Shown here: positions 27,495 to 36,778 of the stretch, piece by piece
Layout: every line of letters starts with the position of its first letter
Position numbering within the stretch: the first letter of the stretch is position 1
Assembly (NCBI RefSeq): GCF_950101795.1
Contig: NZ_CATNLZ010000002.1
Span: forward strand, 88,492 to 152,491
Source of the DNA: Nocardioides sp. T2.26MG-1
GTDB lineage: Bacteria; Actinomycetota; Actinomycetes; Propionibacteriales; Nocardioidaceae
DNA: 64,000 nt
Direction: 5' to 3'
Made by a program: the position numbers and the translations under genes
The notes under the pieces: model-generated
Told to the model about the DNA's origin: nothing
What the model saw: the letters and a program-made list of their open reading frames with translations, nothing else
Databases searched by the model: none

Positions 27495-29129
27495 ATGGCC
27501 AAGACGCCGTACCAGAACGAGGCCGACTACGTGGTGGTCGGCTCCGGCAGCTCGGGCGCCGCGATCGCGGGCCGGCTGGCCCAGTCGGGCGCGAGCGTGA
27601 TCGTGCTCGAGGCCGGCAAGAGCGACGAGCAGTACCTGGTGAAGAAGCCCGGCATGATCGGCCCGATGCACTCGGTCCCCGAGATCAAGAAGCGGGTCGA
27701 CTGGGGCTACTACTCCACGCCGCAGAAGCACATCCTGGACCGCAAGATGCCCGTCCCGCGCGGCAAGGTCGTCGGCGGCTCCAGCTCGATCAACGGCATG
27801 GTCTACGTCCGCGGCAACCGTGCCAACTACGACGCCTGGGCCGCCGAGGGCTGCACCGGCTGGTCGGCCGACGAGGTCAACGCGGCGTACCAGCGCATGG
27901 AGGACTTCGAGGGCGGTGCCAACGACTACCGCGGCGCCGGCGGGCCGATCAAGGTCACCCGCAACGCCGCGCCGCAGGAGGGCTCGCTGCAGTTCATCCA
28001 GGCGACCTCCGACGTGCTCGGCGTGAAGGTGCTCGACGACTACAACGCCGAGTCGCAGGAGGGCGTCAGCCGGATGCAGCAGAACGCTGCCGGCGGCCTG
28101 CGCTACAGCGCGTCTCGCGGCTACATCCACAACCTCGACGTGCCGACCCTGCAGCTGCAGACCGAGGTGCTGGTCACCAAGGTCGTCGTCGAGAACGGCC
28201 GCGCCGCCGGCGTGGAGGTGACCGACCTCGGCAAGGGAGGCGGGAGCCGCCGTACGGTCCGGGCCGGCAAGGAGGTCATCCTCTCGGCCGGGTTCGTCGG
28301 CTCGGCGCAGATCCTGATGCTCTCGGGCATCGGCCACGCCCAGCACCTGCGCGACCACGGCATCGACGTGCTCGCCGACCTGCCGGTCGGCGACAACCTG
28401 CACGACCACCTCTTCCACGCGCTGACCTTCCACGTGACGACGTCGAAGATGCGCGGCAACGCCTTCTTCTTCGGCAAGGGCGTGCTCAAGGAGGCGCTGC
28501 GCCCGGGCAAGACGTTCATGGCCAACTCGGTGTTCGAGGCGGTCGCGTTCCTGCGTACGTCCCAGGCGACCGACGTGCCGGACCTCCAGCTGCACCTGCT
28601 GCCGTGGTCGTACGTCTCGCCCAACCAGGACGAGCCGATCCGCCACGACGTCGACCCGCGCACCTCGATCACGCTGCTCTCGACGCTGATCTACCCCCGC
28701 AGCCGCGGCACCCTGCGGCTGGCGTCCAGCGACCCGACCGCCGCGCCGCTGATCGACTTCCAGTACCTCGCAGACCCCGGCGACCTCGAGGTGCTGGCCG
28801 AGGGCTCGGAGATGGTCCGCGAGATCATGGGCGGCGCGGCGTTCGGCGGGGCGGTGAAGGAGGAGATCCACCCCGGCGCCGGCCTCAAGGGCCAGGCGCT
28901 GCGCGACGCGATCCTCAACCGCGCGACGTCGGTCTACCACGGTGTCGGCACCTGCCGGATGGGCGCCGACGAGCTCTCGGTGGTCACCCCCGACCTCAAG
29001 GTCCGCGGCATCGAGGGCCTCCGGGTCTGCGACGCCTCGATCATGCCGTCGATCACCGGTGGCAACACCAACGCGCCGTCGATCATGATCGGCGAACGCG
29101 GCGCGGACCTCGTGCTCGGGAAGGCGTGA
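27495..29129 (+). CDS. GMC-family FAD-dependent alcohol oxidoreductase
   Basis: The 544-residue flavoprotein has the FAD-binding VVVGSGSSGAAIAGRLAQSG (about 13-32) and the GMC signatures VPRGKVVGGSSSINGMVYVRGN (about 87-108) and GSAQILMLSGIG (about 271-282). The catalytic His lies in VYHGVGTCRMG (about 486) and the second catalytic position is Asn in GGNTNAPSIMIGE (about 522). It resembles choline/alcohol dehydrogenases more than classical cholesterol oxidase. The following aldehyde dehydrogenase starts 5 bp downstream, so the pair would convert a primary alcohol to an acid. A KstR-like site lies upstream. Confidence 0.9.
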   Translation: MAKTPYQNEADYVVVGSGSSGAAIAGRLAQSGASVIVLEAGKSDEQYLVKKPGMIGPMHSVPEIKKRVDWGYYSTPQKHILDRKMPVPRGKVVGGSSSINGMVYVRGNRANYDAWAAEGCTGWSADEVNAAYQRMEDFEGGANDYRGAGGPIKVTRNAAPQEGSLQFIQATSDVLGVKVLDDYNAESQEGVSRMQQNAAGGLRYSASRGYIHNLDVPTLQLQTEVLVTKVVVENGRAAGVEVTDLGKGGGSRRTVRAGKEVILSAGFVGSAQILMLSGIGHAQHLRDHGIDVLADLPVGDNLHDHLFHALTFHVTTSKMRGNAFFFGKGVLKEALRPGKTFMANSVFEAVAFLRTSQATDVPDLQLHLLPWSYVSPNQDEPIRHDVDPRTSITLLSTLIYPRSRGTLRLASSDPTAAPLIDFQYLADPGDLEVLAEGSEMVREIMGGAAFGGAVKEEIHPGAGLKGQALRDAILNRATSVYHGVGTCRMGADELSVVTPDLKVRGIEGLRVCDASIMPSITGGNTNAPSIMIGERGADLVLGKA

Positions 29130-29134
29130 GTGCC

Positions 29135-30694
29135 ATGGCTCTGCAGCGACCGGCGTCGATCACCGACGCGTTCCTCGACAGGCTCGTCTCCCGCGTGCCC
29201 TCCACCAGCGGCGGCACCTGGAAGCTCACCGAGGTCTACACCGGCGACGTGCTCGTCGAGCTGCCGCAGTCGACGCCCGCCGACATCGAGGCAGCCTTCG
29301 CGACCGCCCGGGAGGCCCAGCGCTCCTGGGCTGCGAGGCCGCTCAAGGAGCGGCTCGCGGTCTTCAAGCGCGCGCACAGCCTCTTCCTCGACAACGCCCA
29401 GACCACGACCGACCTGATCCAGGTCGAGAGCGGCAAGAACCGGCGGATGGCGATCGAGGAGACCTGCGACCCGGTGATGGTGATGAGCCACTACCTCAAG
29501 CGGGCGCCGCACCTGCTCAAGCCGGTCAGGCGCGGCGGCCCGGTGCCGCTGCTCAGCACGTCCACCGAGATCCGCCAGCCCAAGGGCGTCGTCGGCATCA
29601 TCGCGCCCTGGAACTTCCCGTTCGCCACCGGCATCTCCGACTCGATCTCGGCGCTGATGGCCGGCAACGCGATCGTGCTCAAGCCCGACAACAAGACCGC
29701 GCTGTCGCCGCTCTACGGCATCCAGATGCTCGAGGAGGCCGGCCTCCCGAAGGGCCTGTTCCAGGTCGTCTGCGGCGAGGGTCCGGACGTCGGCCCCACG
29801 CTGATCGACAACGCCAACTACGTGATGTTCACCGGGTCCACCGCGACCGGCCGGGTGATCGGCGAGCGGGCGGGGCGCAACCTGATCGGCTGCTGCCTCG
29901 AGCTCGGTGGCAAGAACCCGATGATCGTCCTCGAGGACGCGAACCTGGACGAGGTCGTGCAGGGCGCGATCTTCGGCGCGTTCGGCAACACCGGCCAGAT
30001 CTGCATGCACGTCGAGCGGATGTACCTGCCGGCGTCGCGGTACGACGAGTTCAAGTCCCGGTTCGTGGCCGCGACCGAGGCGCTGACGATCGGGGCGTCG
30101 TACGACTTCGGCCCCGACATGGGCTCGCTGGTCTCGCCCGACCACATGGAGCGGGTCAAGGCCCACGTCGACGACGCGGTCGCCAAGGGCGCCACCGTCC
30201 TCACCGGCGGCAAGCCACGACCCGACCTCGGGCCGGCGTTCTTCGAGCCGACGATCCTCGAGGGCGTCACCAAGGACATGCTGTGCGGGGTCACCGAGAC
30301 GTTCGGTCCGGTCGTCGCGCTGCACCGGTACTCGTCGGTCGACGAGGCGGTCGCGCTGGCGAACGACACGGAGTACGGCCTCAACGCCTCGGTGTGGGGC
30401 GGCGACCTCGCCACCGCCTGCCAGGTCGGCAAGCGGATCGAGTCGGGCAACGTGAACGTCAACGACATCCTCGCCACGGCGTTCGCCTCGAAGGGCACGC
30501 CGTCCGGCGGCGTCAAGCAGTCGGGCGTCGGTGCCCGCCACGGCGACCAGGGCCTGCTGAAGTACACCGACGTCCAGAACCTCGCCGTGCTGAAGAAGCA
30601 GGTGATGGGCGCCAAGCCCGGCGCGGACTACGACAAGTACGTCAAGGGGATGCTCAGCGGCCTGCGGATGATGCGCAAGACCCGCATCCGCTGA
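29135..30694 (+). CDS. aldehyde dehydrogenase, succinate-semialdehyde dehydrogenase-like
   Basis: The 519-residue NAD(P)-dependent enzyme has the family motif APWNFPF (about 158-164), the cofactor motif FTGSTATGR (about 231-239), the catalytic Glu in LELGGKNP (about 254-261) and the catalytic Cys in NTGQICMHVER (about 284-294). The sequence around Cys is of the GabD2/SSADH type. It probably oxidises the aldehyde produced by the upstream GMC enzyme; its real substrate may be a lipid-derived aldehyde. It starts at ATG 29135 and ends with a basic tail. Confidence 0.9.
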   Translation: MALQRPASITDAFLDRLVSRVPSTSGGTWKLTEVYTGDVLVELPQSTPADIEAAFATAREAQRSWAARPLKERLAVFKRAHSLFLDNAQTTTDLIQVESGKNRRMAIEETCDPVMVMSHYLKRAPHLLKPVRRGGPVPLLSTSTEIRQPKGVVGIIAPWNFPFATGISDSISALMAGNAIVLKPDNKTALSPLYGIQMLEEAGLPKGLFQVVCGEGPDVGPTLIDNANYVMFTGSTATGRVIGERAGRNLIGCCLELGGKNPMIVLEDANLDEVVQGAIFGAFGNTGQICMHVERMYLPASRYDEFKSRFVAATEALTIGASYDFGPDMGSLVSPDHMERVKAHVDDAVAKGATVLTGGKPRPDLGPAFFEPTILEGVTKDMLCGVTETFGPVVALHRYSSVDEAVALANDTEYGLNASVWGGDLATACQVGKRIESGNVNVNDILATAFASKGTPSGGVKQSGVGARHGDQGLLKYTDVQNLAVLKKQVMGAKPGADYDKYVKGMLSGLRMMRKTRIR

Positions 30695-30820
30695 ACGGCA
30701 CGAGCCCGACTCCGGTCTCACTGGATGTCGACGCGCCATCGCGCCTTCGCAAGCTCAGGCGCGGGGCTTGCTCAATCTGCCTTCGCCCACGCGCTGCGCT
30801 CGTGCCTCGCGCAGCGCTGC
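30695..30820. other. intergenic region between convergent genes
   Basis: The 126-bp gap contains GC-rich imperfect direct and inverted repeats (CGCGCCTTCGCAAGC, CGCGCTGCGCTCG) of the kind common between actinobacterial genes. It has no gene and no clear single hairpin terminator. Confidence 0.4.
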
Positions 30821-31597
30821 TCAGGCAACCTGGAGCGAGCGCTTGGAGAGACCCATCCAGAAGCCGTCGATGACCTGGAGGCCCGGGTCGGTGGGGTCGC
30901 TGGCCGCGCCCAGGGTGACGAACAGCGGCGTGTAGTGCTCCACGGTCGGGTGGGCGTAGGGCATGCCCGGGGCGTGCGCGCGGTAGTTCGCGAGCTCGTC
31001 GACGTCGCCGCGCGTGAGCGCCTCGCCGGCCCACGCGTCGAAGTCCTTGGACCAGCCCGGAGCGGCGGCGTCGATGCGCCAGTCCTTGAGGAACGGCAGG
31101 CCGTGGGTCAGGAAGCCCGAGCCGATGATCAGCACGCCCTCGTCGCGCAGCGGGCGCAGCCGCTCGCCGAGCCGCATCAGCCGGACCGGGTCGTGGGTCG
31201 GCAGCGACATCTGGAGCACCGGGACGTCGCCGTGCGGGTACATGATCTTGAGCGGCACCCACGCGCCGTGGTCGAGCCCGCGGCTCGCGTGCTGGTGGAC
31301 CGGCTCGGCGGCCGGCATCATCGCCGCGACCCGCTGGGCGAGCGCGGTGGCGTCGGGGGTCTCGTAGGTCATCCGGTAGTAGCGGGCGTCGAAGCCGCCG
31401 AAGTCGTAGACCAGCGGCGCACCGCTCGCGCTGAGGCTGACCGGAGCGGACTCCCAGTGGGCGCTGACGATGAGGATCGCCTGGGGCTTCGGGAGGTCCC
31501 GCGCCCACGCCGCGAGCTGGCCCGACCACACCGGGTCGTCGAGCAGCGGCGGGGCACCGTGGCCGATGTAGAGAGCAGGCATGCGCGCGTCGTTCAT
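30821..31597 (-). CDS. LigB-family extradiol dioxygenase, DODA/YgiD type
   Basis: The 258-residue protein starts at ATG 31597. Metal-binding residues of the class III extradiol/DODA family are visible: YIGHGAPPL (His about 13), VSAHWES (His about 46), GLDHGAWVPL (His about 109-112), SLPTHDP and the C-terminal TVEHYTPLFVTLGA (His about 219). Members open catechol rings or act on DOPA-like substrates. No aromatic pathway gene is adjacent. An inverted repeat lies just upstream (31610). Confidence 0.88.
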   Translation of the reverse strand: MNDARMPALYIGHGAPPLLDDPVWSGQLAAWARDLPKPQAILIVSAHWESAPVSLSASGAPLVYDFGGFDARYYRMTYETPDATALAQRVAAMMPAAEPVHQHASRGLDHGAWVPLKIMYPHGDVPVLQMSLPTHDPVRLMRLGERLRPLRDEGVLIIGSGFLTHGLPFLKDWRIDAAAPGWSKDFDAWAGEALTRGDVDELANYRAHAPGMPYAHPTVEHYTPLFVTLGAASDPTDPGLQVIDGFWMGLSKRSLQVA

Positions 31598-31609
31598 GAC
31601 TGCCACAAT

Positions 31610-31625
31610 AGTTGTAGGTTCAACT
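31610..31625. promoter_or_regulatory. inverted repeat AGTTG-N6-CAACT, putative operator of the dioxygenase
   Basis: A perfect 5-bp inverted repeat with a 6-bp spacer starts 13 bp upstream of the dioxygenase start. It overlaps the end of the uracil-DNA glycosylase gene by some bases of the stop. The size and symmetry suit a MarR-type regulator; no such regulator is in the window. Confidence 0.4.
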
Positions 31626-32318
31626 TTATTCCAGCGGGAGAGACCAGTCCAGGGGTACGGCGCCCTGCTCGACGAGCAGCGCGTTCGCGCGGCTGAAGGG
31701 GCGCGACCCGAAGAACCCGCGGTACGCCGACAGCGGGGACGGGTGTGGAGACTCGACGACCGGGACCGCGCCCAGCATCGGCTTGAGGTTGCGGGCGTCG
31801 CTGCCCCAGAGGATCGCCACGAGCGGTCCGCCCCGCCGCGCGAGCGCCTCGATCGCGCGCGCCGTGATCGGCTCCCAGCCCTTGCCGCGGTGACTGTTCG
31901 AGGCACCGGGCTGCACGGTCAGGCTCCTGTTGAGCAGCATCACGCCCTGGTCGGCCCACGCCGTCAGGTCGCCGTGGCGCGGCGGCATGATCCCGAGGTC
32001 GTCGCGCAGCTCGGTGTAGATGTTCACCAGGCTGGGCGGCAGCGGCCACACGTCGCGACGGACCGCGAAGCTGAGCCCGATCGGGTGCTCCGGGTTGGGG
32101 TAGGGATCCTGCCCGACGATCAGCACGCGGACGTCCGCGAGCGGGCGCTCGAACGCGCGGAAGACACGCTCGCCCGTGGGCTGGTAGGGCCGGCCCGCCG
32201 CGAGCTCCTCGCGCAGGAACCGCCCCATCGCCGCGATCTGCTCGTCCACCGGCGCCAGGGCCTGGGCCCAGTCCGGCGCCATCAGCCCCTTGTCGACCAG
32301 CCCTGCCAGTGCGCTCAC
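31626..32318 (-). CDS. ung: uracil-DNA glycosylase, family 1
   Basis: The 230-residue enzyme removes uracil from DNA in base-excision repair. The water-activating loop is [19 protein letters not shown] (about 69-87), the uracil-binding region [11 protein letters not shown] (about 128-138), and the DNA-intercalation loop [18 protein letters not shown] (about 193-210). The start is GTG 32318, giving the usual UDG length. It lies upstream of and in the same direction as the dioxygenase. Confidence 0.95.
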   Translation of the reverse strand: MSALAGLVDKGLMAPDWAQALAPVDEQIAAMGRFLREELAAGRPYQPTGERVFRAFERPLADVRVLIVGQDPYPNPEHPIGLSFAVRRDVWPLPPSLVNIYTELRDDLGIMPPRHGDLTAWADQGVMLLNRSLTVQPGASNSHRGKGWEPITARAIEALARRGGPLVAILWGSDARNLKPMLGAVPVVESPHPSPLSAYRGFFGSRPFSRANALLVEQGAVPLDWSLPLE

Positions 32319-32359
32319 GTCCGGCAGGCTAGCGGTCGGGCGGCCGGTCCAGGCACGCC

Positions 32360-33391
32360 TCAGAACCCAGCGCGGCGCGGCAGGTACGGCGCGCGGCCGG
32401 GCTCGCCCACGTGCACGTCGAGGATCGCCTGGTGGGTGGCGTCGCCGGCGACGGCGGACTGGTTGGCGACCAGCACGCTCGGCCCCAGGAACGTCGCGCT
32501 GCAGGGGGTGTCGAAGGGGATCGGCGAGCCGTTGTCGCCGGTGAGGGCCGTGCCGTAGCGCTGCACCTCGTCGCCGGTGGCGGTCAGCTCGACGAGCTGG
32601 TTGGACAGGCCGGCGAGCGCGACGTACACGTGCCCGGACCGGCCGATGCCGAACCCGTCGGGCAGGTCGCCGGGCTGGGACGTCCACAGCGTCTCGATCC
32701 GCCCCGGCCGGCCGTGCTCGCCGACCGGCAGCCGGTAGAGCGCTCCGTTGGTGGGCAGCGTCCCGCCGTCGCTGACGGTCTGCTGGGTGATCAGCAGGTC
32801 GTGGCGCCCCGGTCGGTAGCGGATGCCCGTCGTGCCGAACTCGGCGACCCCGGTGAGCGCGGGCGAGGCGAACCAGCGCCGCGGCGTCCGCGACCCGTGC
32901 GGCACCTTCCAGATCACGCCCTCGGCGTAGTCGGTCACGAACATCGCGCCGCCCGGCCCCCAGGTGACGTAGTTGGGCACCGCGCCGTCGGGGAACCGCA
33001 CGACCCGGCGCAACCGCCCGGTCCTCACGTCCAGCGTCAGCACCGACGCGGTCGAGGTCTCCAGCAGCACCAGCCGGCCGTCGTGCGTCTGGTTGGCGAC
33101 CTGGACGCCGTGGTCCTCGCCGAGCCGCTGGCCCGGCACCGTCCAGCTGCGCAGCAGGGTGCCGTCGGCGCGCCACTCGAACACCCGCGAGGGCGCCGAG
33201 CTGCCGGAGTCGATGTAGCTGCCGGCGTACACGCGACCGTTGGTGTGGACGTGGACGTACGCCGGCAAGCCGGGCGCCGGCACCAGCGAGAGCACGCGGG
33301 TGTCGCCGTCCTCCCGGTTGGCCGCGGCGGCCGGCGACCAGCAGGTGAGCGCCAGGACGCCCGCGGCGAGGGCGGCCGTCAGCCGGCTCAC
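32360..33391 (-). CDS. exported beta-propeller (SMP-30/NHL-like) protein
   Basis: The 343-residue protein starts at GTG 33391, overlapping the amine-oxidase stop by 4 bp. It has a Sec signal peptide (cleavage about residue 23, AAAANRED) followed by repeats typical of six-bladed SMP-30/NHL propellers: [71 protein letters not shown] lactonase or ligand-binding role is possible; no metal-site residues could be assigned with confidence. Coupling to the oxidase suggests they act together outside the membrane. Confidence 0.78.
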   Translation of the reverse strand: MSRLTAALAAGVLALTCWSPAAAANREDGDTRVLSLVPAPGLPAYVHVHTNGRVYAGSYIDSGSSAPSRVFEWRADGTLLRSWTVPGQRLGEDHGVQVANQTHDGRLVLLETSTASVLTLDVRTGRLRRVVRFPDGAVPNYVTWGPGGAMFVTDYAEGVIWKVPHGSRTPRRWFASPALTGVAEFGTTGIRYRPGRHDLLITQQTVSDGGTLPTNGALYRLPVGEHGRPGRIETLWTSQPGDLPDGFGIGRSGHVYVALAGLSNQLVELTATGDEVQRYGTALTGDNGSPIPFDTPCSATFLGPSVLVANQSAVAGDATHQAILDVHVGEPGRAPYLPRRAGF

Positions 33392-34911
33392 AGTCGCTCC
33401 CCGACCTCGAGCGCGGCCCGCTCGCCGGCGCGCACCGCGCCGTCCATGTAGCCGGTCCAGTACGTCGAGGTCTCGGTGCCGGCCCAGTGGACCCGGCCGA
33501 ACGGCTTCCGGATCGCCGACCCGAACCGCACCATCGTGCCGGGCGCGTAGTTGGCGACCGGGCCGCCCGTGGTCCAGCGCTCCTGCGTCCAGTCCTGCTC
33601 GGTGTAGTCGATGGGGTGCAGGGCCTGCTCGCCGAACATCGCCGCGAAGCCCTCGAGCACCGCCTGGCGGCGCTCGGCGAGCGGCAGCACGCCGTACTGC
33701 CGCCAGGTCGACCCGCCGACGAAGGCCAGCAGCACGCCCGGCTCGCCCTCCTTCGGGCAGTTGTCGAACACCGCGCGCGCCGCACCGGAGTCGTTGATGC
33801 CGAAGCCGGTGAGCCCGGCCTCGCGCCAGAACGGCGTCGGGTAGACCGCGTCGCACTTCATCAGCTGGCCCATGTCGAGGTGGCGGAGCAGCTGGAGTCG
33901 GCGGGTCGGCAGCCGCGGGAACCAGTCGATGTCGAGCACCAGGGGCGGGGGAGCGGCCACGACGACGCGCCGCGCGCGGACCGTGCCGCGGGCGCTGTGC
34001 ACGACCACGTGCCCGTCGCGCTGCTCGATGCGCCGGACCGGTGCACGCAGCGCCACGACGTCGCCGAGCCGGCGGGCCAGCCGCAGCGGCACCAGCTGGG
34101 AGCCGCCGACGAACCGGCGCTCCTGGGCGGCGTTCGCGGTGTCGGAGTTGCGCGAGAACGTGCCGACGTTGCGCTCGTTGCCCGAGCAGGCGATGTACCA
34201 GAGCACGTAGAGCAGCGAGAGCTCGTTGGGGTCGGCGCCGAACCCGGGCTGGGTCCAGCACTCCATGAGGTTCTCGACGCCGTCGCCGTTGATCGCGTTG
34301 GCGCGGATCCACTCGCCGAACGTCGTCGCGTCCCACTCCGCCGCGCTCGGGTGGCTCCACGGCGCGTCGACGGGGATCTCGGCGGCCATGCTGTCGATGC
34401 GGCTGAGCAGGATCGCCGCGTCGGGGAGGATCGTGGGGTCGGGCGGCACCGTCCCGGAGTACTCCTGGCGGCCGGTGATCGAGGAGACGTAGACGCTGTT
34501 GCCGGTGTTGTACTCCTTGAACGTCGGGACCTTCAGCTCGCGCGCGAGCCGCAGGATGTGGTCCTGGGTCGGTCCGACGAAGGCGCCGCCCGCCTCGATG
34601 GTGGCGCCGTGGGTGCCGGGGCCGCTGAGCCGGTGGTTGAGCACCCGCCCGCCGACGCGGCCGCGGGCCTCGAGCAGGAGTACGTCGTGGCCGCGGCGCG
34701 CCAGGTCGTGGGCGGCGACCAGGCCCGAGATGCCGCCGCCGACGACGACGGCGTCGACCTTCCGCGGCAGCGAGCCCTGGCGCGAGCCGGCGGCCACTGC
34801 GTCGTGCAGCGCGCCGGTGCCGAGCGCGAGGCCGGCCACGGAGGCGGTGCCGAGCAGCAGACGGCGAGAGATCCGGGCCCGGGTCAGGGTGGAGGGCAGG
34901 GGCTGGGTCAC
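33388..34911 (-). CDS. Tat-exported flavin monoamine oxidase
   Basis: The 507-residue protein starts at GTG 34911. The N-terminus has a twin-arginine signal [18 protein letters not shown] (about 14-31). The FAD motif is [35 protein letters not shown] (about 55-89, shown in parts: [13 protein letters not shown] and EARGRVGGR), and the C-terminal FAD contact is [30 protein letters not shown]. This is the flavin-containing amine oxidase family, which oxidises amines to aldehyde, ammonia and peroxide. The substrate is unknown. It is divergent from a TetR regulator, with a palindrome between. Confidence 0.88.
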   Translation of the reverse strand: MTQPLPSTLTRARISRRLLLGTASVAGLALGTGALHDAVAAGSRQGSLPRKVDAVVVGGGISGLVAAHDLARRGHDVLLLEARGRVGGRVLNHRLSGPGTHGATIEAGGAFVGPTQDHILRLARELKVPTFKEYNTGNSVYVSSITGRQEYSGTVPPDPTILPDAAILLSRIDSMAAEIPVDAPWSHPSAAEWDATTFGEWIRANAINGDGVENLMECWTQPGFGADPNELSLLYVLWYIACSGNERNVGTFSRNSDTANAAQERRFVGGSQLVPLRLARRLGDVVALRAPVRRIEQRDGHVVVHSARGTVRARRVVVAAPPPLVLDIDWFPRLPTRRLQLLRHLDMGQLMKCDAVYPTPFWREAGLTGFGINDSGAARAVFDNCPKEGEPGVLLAFVGGSTWRQYGVLPLAERRQAVLEGFAAMFGEQALHPIDYTEQDWTQERWTTGGPVANYAPGTMVRFGSAIRKPFGRVHWAGTETSTYWTGYMDGAVRAGERAALEVGERL

Positions 34912-34932
34912 GGCGGCTCCTGGGGCGTCCAG

Positions 34933-34951
34933 ATGTGAACATGTGTCACAT
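34933..34951. promoter_or_regulatory. palindromic operator between amine oxidase and TetR genes
   Basis: ATGTGAACATGTGTCACAT contains the inverted repeat TGTGA-N7-TCACA (outer AT pairs extend it). It lies in the 67-bp gap between divergent starts, an ideal position for the TetR protein to control both directions. Confidence 0.6.
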
Positions 34952-34978
34952 TCGGTTTCGTACCCTACACTCGGCGTC

Positions 34979-35662
34979 GTGCCTGCCGCGACCCCGACCA
35001 CAGCCCCGAAGCGACGGGTCCCCCGGCAGGAGCGCAGCCGCCGCCGCGTCGAGGGTCTCCTCGACGCGGCGGCGCGGCTCGTCGTCGAGCACGGCGTCGA
35101 GGCGGTGAGCACCCGGGACATCGCGGAGGCGGCCGGCGCTCCGGTCGCCTCGCTGTACCAGTACTTCTCCGACAAGGAGGACGTCATGCTCGCGCTCGCC
35201 CAGCGCGACATGGACGAGATGGACGCCCAGGTCGCCGAGGACCTCGCCGCGGTCGAGGTGCTCTCGGTGGCGAGCCTGGTACGGACCACGATGCAGGCGT
35301 TCGTGCGGGTCTACCACCGGCGTCCGGCGTTCGTGGAGATCTACCTCCGCGGCCGCACCAACCTCGCCGTGCACCGCTTCGGCCGGGAGCACAACGCCCG
35401 GATCGCCGAGACGCTGCAGGCCTTCGCCGTCGAGGCCGGGCTGGCCCGGCCCGACCTGCCGGCGTCGGCAGCGGTGCTGGCCGTCGAGGTCGGCGACCGG
35501 GTCTTCCAGCTCGCGTTCGAGCGGTCCCTCGACGGCGACGACGCGATGGTCGAGGAGGGCATCGCCCTGGTGACGGCCTACCTCGAGCGCTACGCCACCC
35601 CCGCGGGCCTCGCCGGCGTACGACCGCCGGCCGGCCACGAGACCGACCAGGAGCAGCCATGA
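34979..35662 (+). CDS. TetR-family transcriptional regulator
   Basis: The 227-residue regulator starts at GTG 34979. The helix-turn-helix lies at about 38-65 (STRDIAEAAGAPVASLYQYFSDKEDVML in two parts: STRDIAEAAGAPVASLYQYF). The C-terminal ligand domain is all helical. It is divergent from the amine oxidase and overlaps the downstream PfkB gene through ATGA. It probably represses the oxidase/propeller genes and itself. Its operator does not resemble the KstR-like sites, so it is unlikely to be their regulator. Confidence 0.9.
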   Translation: MPAATPTTAPKRRVPRQERSRRRVEGLLDAAARLVVEHGVEAVSTRDIAEAAGAPVASLYQYFSDKEDVMLALAQRDMDEMDAQVAEDLAAVEVLSVASLVRTTMQAFVRVYHRRPAFVEIYLRGRTNLAVHRFGREHNARIAETLQAFAVEAGLARPDLPASAAVLAVEVGDRVFQLAFERSLDGDDAMVEEGIALVTAYLERYATPAGLAGVRPPAGHETDQEQP

Positions 35663-36576
35663 AGATCGCCACGATCGGCGTCCACGTCCTCGACACCCAC
35701 GTGATCGGCATCGAGTCGATCCCCGACGGCTCCGACGGCCAGCTCGTCGAGACCATCCGGGTCTCCCCGGCCGGGACCGCGGGCGGTACGGCGGTCGAGC
35801 TGAGCCGGCTCGGTGCGGAGGTGCTGAGCTTCGGTGCGGTCGGCGACGACCCGATCGGCGTCACCCTCCTCGCGCTCCTCGAGCGCGAGGGCGTCGACGT
35901 GTCCGGGCTGGTGCGCAAGGCCGACCAGCAGACCTCGGCCTCGGTGATCCCGGTGCGGCCCAACGGCGACCGCCCGGCCTGGCACTGCATCGGCGCCAAC
36001 GGCGCCTTCACCCTCGACGACCTCGACCTCGCGGCGCTCGACGGCTGCACCCACGTGCACCTGGGCGGGCCGGAGTTCCTCGGCGGCGAGGCGGCGGGGC
36101 AGCTGCTGGCGCACGCCCGCTCGCTCGGTGCGACCACCTCGCTCGACCTCCTCGCGCCGGGCGACCCGGACATGCTCGCCTGGGTGGCCGGGGCCCTCCC
36201 GCACACCGACTACCTGCTGCCCAACGACGAGCAGGTGCTCGGGTTCACCGGCGCCCCGTCGCTCGCCGAGGGCGCGCGGGCGCTGGTCGAGGCCGGAGTC
36301 GGGTGCGTCGCGGTGACCCAGGGCAGCAAGGGCGCGCTCGTGGTCACCGCAGACGCGACGATCGAGGTGCCGGCGTACGCGATCGACGTGGTGGACACGA
36401 CCGGCTGCGGTGACGCGTTCTCGGCGGGCTTCCTGCGGGCGCTGTCACTGGGGCGGGACCTGGGAGGCGCCGCCCGGCTGGGCTGTGCCACAGCCGCCCA
36501 GGTCGCGACGGGGCTGGGCACCGATGCGGGGAGCTACGACCTGGAGAGCGTGGTCGCGTTCGTGAGGGCCCGTTGA
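35659..36576 (+). CDS. PfkB-family carbohydrate/nucleoside kinase
   Basis: The 305-residue kinase has the N-terminal substrate motif (SPAGTAGGTAVELSRLGAEV, about 36-55), the GA.G..D segment GAVGDDPIGVTLL and the C-terminal ATP/anion-hole signature DTTGCGDAFSAGFLRAL (about 251-267), in which Ala of DTTGAGD is Cys; Asp of GCGD is the base. It phosphorylates a sugar or nucleoside; substrate not evident. Its ATGA overlap with the TetR gene indicates co-translation. Confidence 0.88.
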   Translation: MKIATIGVHVLDTHVIGIESIPDGSDGQLVETIRVSPAGTAGGTAVELSRLGAEVLSFGAVGDDPIGVTLLALLEREGVDVSGLVRKADQQTSASVIPVRPNGDRPAWHCIGANGAFTLDDLDLAALDGCTHVHLGGPEFLGGEAAGQLLAHARSLGATTSLDLLAPGDPDMLAWVAGALPHTDYLLPNDEQVLGFTGAPSLAEGARALVEAGVGCVAVTQGSKGALVVTADATIEVPAYAIDVVDTTGCGDAFSAGFLRALSLGRDLGGAARLGCATAAQVATGLGTDAGSYDLESVVAFVRAR

Positions 36577-36778
36577 TCAAGTCCATGGTCGGCTGACCGC
36601 CGCCATGCACGCACGCTGGCTGCGTTGCCGCCGCTCGACAGACGACCCGGTATGTCCTCGCGACGGCGCCTACACAACCACCCCACGACATCGCTCGCTT
36701 CGCTCCCGATGACGCGGGGACCCCGGGGTCGCACGCGCCTGACGACGCTCAGCTCGACCGAGACTCGATCAACAGGTC
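36577..36778. repeat. intergenic region with dispersed repeat (36603-36674)
   Basis: The gap between convergent genes carries the forward copy of the repeat seen reversed at 5461-5540: ACGCAC, CTGCGTTGCCG, CCGGTATG and GACGGCGCC in order. A 12-bp palindrome GACCCCGGGGTC (about 36718-36729) follows and could terminate transcription. No gene is seen. Confidence 0.5.

Noticed and set aside
27495..29129. Cholesterol oxidase
   Set aside because: GMC signatures and the coupled aldehyde dehydrogenase fit a primary-alcohol dehydrogenase of choline-dehydrogenase type better.
34979..35662. The TetR gene as the KstR-like regulator of the 14-27 kb sites
   Set aside because: Its own flanking palindrome (TGTGA-N7-TCACA) differs from TNNAACNNGTTNNA, and it is divergent from the amine oxidase.
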